DNA of 64,000 nucleotides from Heterohyrax brucei. Taxonomy: Eukaryota; Chordata; Mammalia; Hyracoidea; Procaviidae. Every line of letters begins with the position of its first letter. The first letter of the stretch is position 1. This document shows, in pieces, positions 54,354-64,000 of the stretch. Under the pieces are notes generated by a model, which made no database searches, was not told the origin of the DNA, and was given only the letters and a program-made list of their open reading frames with translations. The stretch spans positions 52,822,333 through 52,886,332 of the forward strand of contig CM053141.1 in assembly GCA_028571685.1 (NCBI GenBank), given 5' to 3'. The position numbers and the translations under genes were made by a program.

Positions 54354-57300
54354 TGATCATATGAAAACTATGATGTCATCTTATTAAAAAGAGGGATGTA
54401 CTACAGTTGTTATAGTCTTTCCAGATGGAGTGGAAGTTGATAAGACTGGTAGTAATGAAAACTGGATTTATACACAGTTTACTAAGGGGGATTACAGGGG
54501 CAGTTGTAAAGCACAATAAAGATGCGACACATCAAATGGAGAAATGTAATACAGGAGTCTCAACAACCATAAAACCAACCCTGAAAAAGGTGAAAAATCA
54601 ACTCACAAAGAAGAATGCCCCAGAAGAGATTAATAAGAACAGAGAAAACATCAACACAAAAATAAACATACCACAATGGCAGCACTGAACATATATCTAT
54701 CAATAATCACATCGAATGTGAATGGACTGAATGCTCCAGTAAAGAGACATAGAGTAGACATCTTTGATCAAAACACACAACCCATCCATATGTTGCCTAC
54801 AAGAAACCCATCTTAGGCTTTAAGATAGGAACAAATTGAAAATTAAAGGATGGAAGAATATATATCAAGCTGACAATGTGCAAAGAAGAGCAGGTGTGGC
54901 AATTCTAATCTCAGACAAAATTGACTTTAATGTAAAATCCACCACTGTGGACAAGGAAGGACACTGTTTACTGCTGAAAGTTTCAGTACACAAACAGGAC
55001 TTAACAATATCAAATATTTATGCACTTAATATTAGAGCAACTAAATACATCAAAAAAGCACTGACTACATTTAAAAAGAAGATAGATCACTCCACAATAA
55101 TAGCGGGAGACTTCAACACTCCACTCTCAATATTTTACAGATCGTCTAGAAAAAAGCTCCAGAAAGACACATAAGACCTTATTGCCACAATGAACCAACT
55201 AGACCTCACTGACATATACAGAACTTTCTGTCCATCAGCAGTCAACTACACCTTCTACTCTAGTGCAAATGGAACATTCTCCAGAATGGACCATGTGTTA
55301 GGACATAAAACAATTCTCAACAGAATCTATACCATTGAATTAATGCAAAGCATGTTCTCAGATCATAAAGTCATAAAAGTTGAAATCAATAGCAGAAAAA
55401 AAGATATAGAAAGTGGACCTCATGGAAATTGAACAATATCTTCCTCAAAAAGCCATAGGCTATAGAAGAAATCAAAGATGAAATAACGAAATTTAAGGAT
55501 TCCAATGAGAACGAAAACACTTCCTACCAGAACCTATGGGATACAGCTAAAGCAATGCTCAGAGGTCACTTTATGTCCATAAATGCACACATCTGGAAAG
55601 AAGATAGAAACTAAATCAAAGAATTAACTCTACAGCTTGAACAAGTAGAGAGAGAAAAACACAGGAACCCCTCAGGCACCAGAAGAAAACAGATCATAAA
55701 GATTAGAGCAGAACTAAACGAATTAGAGAATAGAAGAACAACTGAAAAAATTGAAACAACCAAAAGCTGGCTTTTTGAAAAGATCAACAAAATTGACAAA
55801 CCATTGGCTAAACTTATTAAAGAAAAACAGAAAAGGAAACAAATAACCCAAATAAGAAATCAGAGGAGAGTTGTCACAACAGATCCATCAGAAATCAAAA
55901 ATATCATAACAGAATACTACACAAGACTGTACTCTAACAAATTTGAAAACCTAGAGGAAATGGACAAAATTCTTAATTCATATCACCTACCAAAATGATC
56001 ACAAGGTGAAGCAGAACAACTTAATAAACTCACCACAAAAGAAGAGATTGAAAAAGTCATCAAAAAAACTACCAACGAAAAAAAGCCTGGGCCCAGATGG
56101 CTTTACTGCAGAATTCTACCAAGCTTTAGAGAAGAGTTATCTCCAATACTACTGAGACTATTTCATAGTATAGAAAGGGATGGAATACTCTCAAATCCAT
56201 TCTATGAAGCCAGCATAACCTTGGTACCAAAGCCAGGGAACGACCCAACAAAAAAAGAGAACTACAGACTGATATCACTCATGAATCCAGATGCAAGAGT
56301 ATCCAACAAAATTCTTGCCAATAGAATACAACGACATATCCAAAAAATAACCCATCTTGACCAAGTTAGATTCATACCATGGATGCAAGTCTGGTACAAC
56401 ATCACAAAAACAGTTACTGTGATCAACCACATAAATATCACAAAAGGCAAGAATCACCTGATTTTGTCTATTGGTGCAGAAAAGGCATTTGATAAAGTCC
56501 AACACATGTTCATGACAAAAACTCACAGCAACATAGGGATAGATGGAAAATTCCTCAATGCAATAAAGGTTATTTATACAAAGCCAACTGCCTACATCAT
56601 CCTCAATGGAGAGAGACTGAAACAACTTCCCTTTAGAACAGGAAGTATACAAGGATGCCCACTCTCACCTCTCCTATTCAAAATTGTACTAGAAGTTCTA
56701 GACAGAGCAATCAGACAAGATCAAGAAATAAAGGGCATCTGCATCAGCAAACACGTAAAACTCTCCCTATTTGCAGATGATAGAACTGTATATGCAGAGA
56801 ATCCTAAAGAATCCGTAAGTAAACTACCCAAACTGACAGAAGAGGTCAGCAAAGTCTCAGGATACAAGATAAGCATAAGTAAATCAGTAGGATTCCTTTA
56901 TACCAACAATGAGATTGCTAATGAAGAAATCACCAAATCAATACCATTTACTATAGCCTCTAAGAAGATAAAGTACCTAGGAATTAATCTAACCAGAGAA
57001 ACATCAGATCTTTCCAAAGAGAACTACCAGTCCTTACTACAAGAAATCAAGAGAGACTTACATAAATGGAGAAACCTACCCTGCTCATGGATAGAAAGAC
57101 TTACCATTGTGAAAAGGGCTATTTTACCCTAAGCAATCTACTTATATAATGCAATCTCAATACAAATTCCAGTGACCTTTTTTAATGAGATGGAGAAACA
57201 AATCACCAACTTTGTTTGCAAAGGCAAGAAGCCTAGAATAAATAAGGCACTACTGCAGAAGAAGAACACACTGGGAGGCCTCTCAGTACCTGACTTTAGA

Positions 57301-57502
57301 ACCTATTATACTGCCACAGTAGTCAAAACAGCCTGCTACTGGTACAAAAAGAGACAAAATGGAGACCCCAGAGATAAAACCATCTTCCTATGAACAGCTG
57401 ATATTCTGCAAAGGCCCTAAGACATTAAACTGAGTAAAAAACAATCTCTTCAACAAATGGTGCTGGCAAAATTGGATATCCATCTGCAACAAATTGAAAC
57501 AA

Positions 57503-57548
57503 GATCCATCCAAGCCAGCCAAGTGCTGTCAAGTCGGATCTGATTCAT
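57503..57548 (-). mobile_element. Short SINE/RTE 3'-end insertion in L1
   Basis: CCAAGCCAGCCAAGTGCTG, TCAAGTCGGATCTGATTCAT interrupts the L1 ORF2 sequence. It is the reversed CTTGG-tailed 3' end. GATCCAT (57503) and GATTCAT (57542) may be a 7-bp target-site duplication with one mismatch, but GATTCAT could also be element sequence. Confidence 0.65.
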
Positions 57549-57557
57549 ATCTTACAC

Positions 57558-57599
57558 CTTATATAAAAACACTTGGCTTGACTTGGCTTATATAAAAAC
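57558..57599 (+). mobile_element. 16-bp tail-only insertion with 13-bp target-site duplication
   Basis: CTTATATAAAAAC is repeated exactly at 57558-57570 and 57587-57599. Only ACTTGGCTTGACTTGG lies between. The L1 sequence is continuous without it. This is the shortest member of the series. Confidence 0.8.
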
Positions 57600-60235
57600 C
57601 CACTCAAACTGATAAAAGACCTAAATATAAAATCTAAAACAATAAAACTCATCAAAGAAAAAGTAGCAACAGCAATGGCAGTTTTAATACACAACATAAA
57701 CAGACTTCAAAATCTGACAAACCGCAAACAACAGAAAATAGATAAATGGGAACTACTAAGAATCAAACACTTTTACTCATCCAAAGACTTTATTAAAGTA
57801 ATTAAAAGGCCACCTACAGAATGAGAAGAAATATTTGGCAACTATATGTCAGACCAACAGCTGATCTCCATAATCTAGGTACTAATCTAAGGTACTACAA
57901 AATATCAATAAGAAAAAGATAAATCATCCAATTAAGTGATTGGAAAAGGAGCTGGACAGACACTTCTCTAAAGAGGAGATCCAGGCAGCCAAAAAGCACA
58001 GGCAAACATGCTCACGATCATTAGCTATTAAAGAAATTCAAATCGAAATGACAATGAGATACCATCTCACCCCAGTAAGGTTGGCCATGATCCAAAAAAT
58101 GCTAAACAACAAATGCTGGAGAGGCTATGGAGAAATTGGAACTCTCTTACACTGTTGGTGGGATTGTAAAATGGTGCAACCTCTTTGGAAAGCAATCTGG
58201 CGCTTCCTTCAAAAGCTGGGTATAGATATAGCATTTGACCCAGTAATTCCACTGCTCAGAATATATCCTACAGAATCAAGGAAATTCACACCAACAGATG
58301 CATGCATACGAATGTTTATTGCAGCACAGCCCACAATAGCAAAAAGATGGAATCAACCCAGATGCCCAACAGCAGAGGAATGGATAGGTAGACTATGGTA
58401 TATATACTCAATGGAACACTATACAATGATAAACAACAACCATGATCTTAGGAAACATCTCATAATCTGGTTTCAACTGGAGGACATGCTGAGTGAAAGT
58501 AGTCAGTGAAAAAAAGAAAAATATGTATGAGACCCCTACAATAAGAACTTAAAAACAGACTCATGCATAGAAGAAAAGAATCTTTGAGAGCTGCAAAGGT
58601 GGGGAGGGAGGTCTCAGGGAGGGGAAGGTTTAGATTAAATAGTTTATAGAAATTTGGTTGAGTGAAATCTGTGACAGCACACATTATAAAGAAAATCAGT
58701 ATTAACTGGACTTCAACATAACATGATTACTCCTCCCATCTTAACCCAATATTGCAAGGACAGAGTAGCTGGGGTGGGGGGCCAAGGACCATGCTCTAAG
58801 GGGAAATTGAAGCCAATCAGCACAACTAGTGTTTTGCTAAGAGAGCCTTCTGCACCCAACATTGGTGAGTGGCTTCCAGGGTCTTAAAAGCTGTCAAGCT
58901 GCCATCTGAAGATTCAGCAAATGGTCCCAATTCAGCAGGAACAGATGATTACCAAGGATCAAAATGACACGGGGGAAAGAGTATCCAGAAGACAGAGAGA
59001 CTCACGTGAGTGGGTAACTACATCGACTTGTGACCAGAAGAACCAGATGGTGCCTGGCCACCACCCGTGATAGCCATGATGGTGCTCACAAAGTTGAGTC
59101 TTACTGACAACACAAGAATAAAAAGGGGTGCGACCCGAAATCTCCACTAAAAGACCACAATTGATGGTTCAGGATCCTCGCAGTTCCCCTGGGAACATGG
59201 TTCCTCGCCCTGATGCTGCCCTTGTCCATGAATCATAATGGAGGTCAACTCTTCGGACAGGAATGGATTGGACTTGGCGACAGAGTGACCATATCGTGTG
59301 TGCACTTTATGGTTCTATGCATCTATAGGATGTCATCCTGCTGACCTCTTACTGGAGGCAGGGGAGTGGGTGGAGAGGAGGGGTTAGGAGATTGCTGGGA
59401 GGATAAGACACGTATGGAGCAGAGAGGAAGAGTGTGCTGTCACCAGGCAGGGAGAGCAGTGGAAGCTGCATATAGGTAGACATGCACATTTATATGGGAA
59501 TGTACATTTTCATTCAATCATAATAAAAAGGAAAGATTATCCCTGGTGAAACTTATCTCCTAGCATTTTAATTTTGGTTATATAGACATATATTTTTTAA
59601 TGTTGCCAAGAAATGATACAAATCCTGTTTTCTGATCAGTGTCATGAAAAGCACCATCAACTTTTAGCACTGTATTGATGATTTTATAACACTTGTCACT
59701 CAGTTTGTTGAACTCCTGTAGCTTGCATGTTGATATTGATGTTGGAAGTTATACCACCAATGTTTTACATACCAGCAGAGTTACCCATGGTGGACAGGTT
59801 TCAACATAGCTCCCAGAATTAGACTAGAAAGAAGGGGACCTGCCAATATACTTCTGAAAAAAAATTGGCCAGTGAAAGCCTTATAGATAGGAATGGAACA
59901 TTATGTGATTTAGTCTTGGGTAGAATGAACCCCTGAAGTTGGAAGACACTCAAGACATGACGGGACAGGACCTGCCTCCTCAAAGTAAAGTTAACTTTAA
60001 AGATATGGATAAAGTAAAGCTTTTAGGATCTTCTTTCATCACGTGGCATGACTAGAAAAAGAATAAACAGCTGAAAATATCTATCAGTATCAGAATGTGG
60101 AAGGTACTAAGTATCAAACTAGAATACCTTAAGCATTAGTAAACTGAAATAGACTGATATCACCCATTTTGACTCAGACAATTAAATGGCCTATTATGCC
60201 AGCAATGACAAATTGAAGAGAGATGGCTTAGGAAG

Positions 60236-60250
60236 ATCTATCTATCTATC
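60236..60250. repeat. (TATC)n microsatellite
   Basis: Short CTATCTATCTATC run within the RTE endonuclease region. Confidence 0.8.
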
Positions 60251-61782
60251 TGTCCTCAAAATCTATCCTCAAGTACAACACTGTCAGTGACATAATAATA
60301 TCCACATGCTTACGAGGAAGACCAGTTAATAGAACTATTAATGAAATTTGCACACTACCCATCAATGCTAAAGATGAGGAAGTTGAAGACTTTTAACAGC
60401 ATCTGCAGTGTGATATTGATCAAACACACAATCAGGATACATTGGTAACTGTTGGTGATTGGCACGCAAAAGTTGAAAACAAACAAAAAAGAATCAGTAA
60501 TTGGAACATATGATTTTGATAATAGAAATGACATTAGAAATTCCATAGAATTTTGCAAGCCCAATGACCTATTCATTGGAAATATCTTTTATACCAGTAT
60601 AGATATTAACTATACACATGGATATCACCAGGTAGAACATACCAAATCTAATCAACTATATTTATGAAATGAAATGAAATGGTGGAAAAGCTCAGTATCA
60701 TCAATTAAAATAAGGATGGGGGCTGACTGCTGAATGGAGCATCAATTAGGAGCCATCAATTGCTCCTATGCATCTTCACAGTAAAGCTAAAAAAAATTAG
60801 AACAAGTCTATGAGGTCCACATACAGTCTTGAGCATATCTCATCTGAAATTACAGACTATCTCAAAAACAGATTTGACTCATGAAACACTAAAGACTTAA
60901 CACTAAACAAGGTCTGGGATGGCATCAAGGACTTCAAACATGAAACAAAGCAAGAGGTCATTAAAAAGACAGGAAATGATGAAAAAAATCCAAATGCATG
61001 GCAGAAGAGACTCAGAATTTGCTCCTGAACTTAGACTAACTGTAGCAAACAGAATAAATGAAGTAAAAGAACTGAACAAAATATTTCAAAGTTCAGCTTG
61101 AGAAGACAAATTGAAACTTTACAATGAAATGACAAAGACCTAGAGTTAAAAACAAAAGGTAAAAAGACCCTTGACATTTCTCACACTGAATGAACTGATG
61201 AAAGAACTCAATCACTGAGTTTCATTATTAAAGAGTTTTATGGGCAAAATATTGAAGAATGCAGCAAATTTCAAGAAAAGATGTAAACAATACACAAAGG
61301 CACTATAATGAAAAGATTTTGGCAACACTGAACCACTTCAGGAAGTAGCATGAGAGCCAGAACTGATGATACTGAAGGAAGAAGTTAAAGCTGCACTGAT
61401 GGAATTGGTTAAAATCAAACATTCAGGACTCATGGGAATACCAATTGAGATGTTGAAACAAAGTAATGTCATCCTAAAAGTGCTCACTTGTCTGTGCTGA
61501 GAAATGTGGAAGACAGCTGCCCAGCTAACCCACTGGAAAAGATTCATATTTGTGCCCATTCCAAAAAAATTTATCCAACAGAATGTGTAAATTATCAAAC
61601 AATATTATTCATACCACGTGCAAGTAAACTTTTGCTGAAGAAAACAAAAAAAAAAACAGTTGCAGCAGTACATTGTCAGAGAACTGCCAGAGATTCGAGC
61701 CAGACTCATAGGAGGATGTTAAATCAAGTATGTCACTGCTGATGTCAGAAGAATCTTGGCTAAATACAGAGAATACCAGAAA

Positions 61783-62447
61783 GCTGTTGTCATAAATTGA
61801 GTTAAAACTAAAAACCAAATCAGATCCATTGCCATAGAGCTGATTCCGACTCATAGCGACCCTATACGACAGAGAAGAATTGCCTCGTAGGGTTTCCAAG
61901 GAGCACCTGGTGGATTTGAACTGCTGACCTTTATGTTAGCAGCCATGGCTCTTAACTACTACGCCATCCTGGTTCTCAAGATTGAATTTTGTCTCCCAGA
62001 AATATGTGTATCAATTTGGGTATGCCATGATTTCCAGTATTGTGTGATTGTCTGCTGTTTTGTCATCTGATGTAATTTTCCAAGTGTTGTAAATCCTGGC
62101 TCTATAATGTTAGTGAGGTGGAGTGGGCAGGAGTTGTGTTAATGAGGCAGGACTCAATCTACAAGACTGAATTGAGTCTTGAGCCAATTTCTCTTAAGAT
62201 ATAAAACAAAGAAGTGAGCAGAGAAACAGGGGAAGTTTATATTACGAAGAAAGCAGTTCCAAGAGCAAACCCCTCTGGATCTGGGGTTTTAGCCTGAGGA
62301 AGCTGACAACAAGGAACTTTCTCAGGAACCAACAGAAAAAGGCTTCCCCTGAAGCTGATGTCTTGAATTTTAATTTCTAGCTGTTTGTTAAAGTCATTCA
62401 CTTAGAGTATTTTTGTTATAGCAGCACTATGTAACACAGACAGCTGT
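61783..62447 (+). repeat. MaLR-type solo LTR with 5-bp target-site duplication
   Basis: LTR 61788-62442 begins TGTCATAAATTGA and ends GTAACACAGACA, with GCTGT at 61783-61787 and 62443-62447. Interior blocks: GGTATGCCATGATTTCC, TCATCTGATGTAATTTTCC, TGAGGCAGGACTCAATC, AAGCTGATGTCTTGAATTTT. It sits in the RTE reverse transcriptase region, whose sequence resumes after the right duplication. Confidence 0.88.
61808..61975 (-). repeat. AfroSINE inside the LTR
   Basis: Reversed copy: AAACCAAATCAGATCCATTGCC, CTGATTCCGACTCATAGCG, ACCCTATACGACAGAG, GGTTTCCAAGGAGCACC, TTTGAACTGCTGACC and CTACGCCATCCTGG. ATTGAGTT before and ATTGAATT after suggest a target-site duplication. Confidence 0.93.
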
Positions 62448-63467
62448 TTGTCCTTGTTTTATTGACTACATAAGGCATTTGGCCAGGTTGATCACAACGT
62501 TATGTAAAACACTATAAAGAATGGGAATTCCAGAACAGTTAATAGTACTCATGTGGAACTTGGACATAGAGCAAGAGGTAGTTTTTGGACAGAACAAGGG
62601 ATTCTACTTTCTTGCAAATCCCAAAAAGTGTGTGCCAGGGTTGCATCCTTTCATCATACTTATTCAGTCTGTAGGCTGAACAAATAATTTGAGAAACTGG
62701 ACTATATGAACAAAAATAGGTCATTAAGACTGGACGAAGATTCGTAAACAACCTGAGATATTCAAACAGCACAATCTTGCTTGCTGAAACAGAAAAGTAC
62801 ATGAAGAATTTTATGGTGAAGATCAAGGCTGTAGCCTTCAATATATATTACACCTCAACATAACATTAACAAAAGTCATCACAACTAGACCAATAAGCGA
62901 CAACATGATTAACAGAATAAAGACAAGTTGTCAAGAATTTAATTTAACTTGGATCCATAAACCCATGGAAGTAGCATTCAAGAAATCAAACAATGTATTG
63001 TCTTGGGCACGTCTGCTGCAAAAGCATCTCTTTAAAGTGTACAAAAGTAAAGATGTGTATCTGACTCAAATCAGGATATTTTCAATTGCCTCTTTTATGC
63101 ATGTGAAAGGTGGCCAGTGAATAAGGAAGACTGAAGAAGAATTGATGAATTTGAATATTGAATGTAACATTGATTTCCAGGAGATGGAGCACCTTCCAAC
63201 ATCTGTCTTGGAAGTACACCTGAAATATTCCTTAGAAGTGAGAATGTTGAGACTTAGTCCTATTTACTTTGGACATGTTATCAGGAAAGAAGAACCCATA
63301 CAGAAGGATGCCATGCTTGGTGACACACAAAGTCAGAGAAAAAGAATATCCTCAACGAGACAGATTGACAGTGTTGGAAACCATGGGCTCACATAAAAAT
63401 GATTGTGACAAGCATGCAAAACTGGGCAGCATTGAATTCTGTTGTACAAAAGGTCATTGTGAGATGG

Positions 63468-63951
63468 TATCTTAGTCACCTAGGCTGCTTTAACAGAAAC
63501 ATCACAAGTGGGTGGCTTTAAAAAGATAAATTTTATTTTGTCACAGTGTGGTAAGCTACAAGTCCAAATGTAGTGTATCAGCTCTGGGGAAAGGCTGTCT
63601 CCGCTGGTTCTGGAAGAAGATCCTTGTTGTGGGCTGGGAGCTTTGGAGGTACAGGGACCCTGTATCCTATCTAAAGGATGAGTTCTGCTCTTGACACTGC
63701 TTCTTGGTGGCATGTGGTCCCCAACTCTCTGCTTGCTGCCATTTGCTTTATATCACAAGAGATTGCCTCAAGGCACAGTACAATCTTATGCAGTGAGTCC
63801 TGACATATCAGCACAGCTACTGTCCATCCTCCCTCAATAACATCACAGAGGCATGGTTTACAATACAAAGAAACATCACACAATACCAGGAATCATGGCC
63901 CAGTCAAATTGCTACACACAGTTCCGAGGGGATGCAATTCAAGCCACAACA
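63468..63951 (-). repeat. MaLR-type LTR, reversed
   Basis: Reverse of the 61.8-kb LTR family: TATCTTAGTCACCTAGGC, AAGTGGGTGGCTTTAAAAAG, TGCTTTATATCACAAGAG, CCTCAATAACATCACAGAGG and ATGCAATTCAAGCCACAACA. It separates the RTE body from its last 35 bp. I could not define the 5-bp duplication. Confidence 0.85.
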
Positions 63952-64000
63952 GTCAGAGTCAACTCAGCGACACCTAGCAACAACACTGATGATTTAACCT

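Larger units (their letters stand above)
54676..58509 (+). pseudogene. L1 ORF2 remnant (endonuclease, reverse transcriptase, C-domain)
   Basis: It starts MAALNIYLSIITSNVNGLNA (endonuclease NVNGLN box). AGDFNTPLS at about 55105 and SDHKVIKVEI near 55357 are the endonuclease D and H blocks. RT spans about 55.9-57.1 kb, including [19 protein letters not shown] and [13 protein letters not shown] (catalytic FADD near 56771). C-terminal [20 protein letters not shown] lies near 58155. Overall length is about 1278 codons, as in intact L1s, but in-frame stops (for example near 54813 and 55171) and frameshifts inactivate it. Confidence 0.92.
52242..59535 (+). mobile_element. Full-length, inactivated L1
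   Basis: The 5' end GGGTGTGGAGTCAAGATGG is typical of an L1 start. 5' UTR about 52242-53307 with two tandem units of about 250 bp, ORF1 about 53308-54353, ORF2 54676-58509, and a 3' UTR of about 1 kb ending CATTCAATCATAATAAAAAGG. Total length is about 7.3 kb. Both ORFs carry stops and frameshifts. No clear target-site duplication was seen. Confidence 0.92.
59690..63985 (+). mobile_element. RTE/BovB-type LINE split by two LTRs
   Basis: Leader from about 59690 (CACTTGTCACTCAGTTTG, GTGGACAGGTTTCAACATAG), endonuclease about 60.1-60.9 kb, RT and C-terminal region at 61.3-61.78 and 62.45-63.46 kb (GGGAATTCCAGAACAG, TTTGGACATGTTATCAGG), and the true 3' end AGTCAACTCAGCGACACC, then TAGCAACAAC at 63953-63985. 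LTRs at 61788-62442 and about 63468-63951 interrupt it. All frames are broken. Confidence 0.9.

Noticed and set aside
54676-58509. Possibility that this L1 is still active
   Set aside because: Several in-frame stops and frameshifts occur in ORF1 and ORF2, although the FADD box is kept.
1-64000. CRISPR arrays, bacterial operons or phage genes
   Set aside because: No regularly spaced repeats with unique spacers, no operon-like gene packing, and the repeat families are mammalian.

Overview
This window is mammalian nuclear DNA, most probably from an afrotherian and best matching an elephant-like (paenungulate) genome. The basis is the repeat content. There are many tRNA-derived AfroSINE copies, recognisable by a 'GGTTAAG...GGTTCGAATCC' head and a 'GAGTCGGAATCGACTC' 3' part. 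There are several RTE/BovB-type LINEs whose 3' end is shared with the SINEs, long afrotherian-type L1 elements, and MaLR-type LTRs. I found no intact host gene, no convincing exon, no tRNA or rRNA gene and no CRISPR. This looks like gene-poor intergenic or deep intronic DNA. Family names come from memory of repeat structure; no database was searched.

Layout. 1-1 kb: 5' half of an RTE on the minus strand. 3.8-5.4 kb: an RTE-derived non-autonomous element with an AfroSINE inside it, then a second SINE. 8.4-10.7 kb: a 5'-truncated L1, then an RTE 3' end. 11.9-12.9 kb: an RTE deletion derivative split by L1 3' sequence. 14.4-15.9 kb: a SINE cluster, an LTR piece and a minisatellite. 16.07-19.1 kb: a nearly complete but dead RTE. 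20-22.4 kb: a second SINE cluster and an L1 3' UTR fragment. 23.2-23.7 kb: an inverted-repeat mariner derivative. 24-29.5 kb: scattered MIR, SINE and LTR pieces. 29.5-37.4 kb: mostly unassigned. 37.4-42.6 kb: LTRs, an RTE tail, L2, old L1 3' sequence and MIR. 42.84-47.47 kb: a mariner split by a 3.3-kb L1. 47.5-49 kb: a degraded protein-coding relic of unknown origin. 49.6-52.2 kb: an old L1 ORF1 region split by a mariner, which is itself split by an L1 tail. 52.24-59.53 kb: a full-length but inactivated L1. 59.7-63.98 kb: an RTE split by two LTRs, one of which holds an AfroSINE.

How the parts relate. AfroSINE, RTE and the chimeric tRNA-Gly/RTE SINE share a 3' end, consistent with SINE mobilisation by the RTE enzyme. 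The most unusual signal is a set of very short insertions (about 16-49 bp) carrying only the extreme 3' end of a SINE/RTE family with a CTTGG-rich tail. Four have clean 11-13 bp target-site duplications. They lie at 10.2, 18.8, 26.5, 49.1 and 57.5 kb (two at the last site) and I have not seen them described as a class. Every autonomous element I could read has stops or frameshifts.
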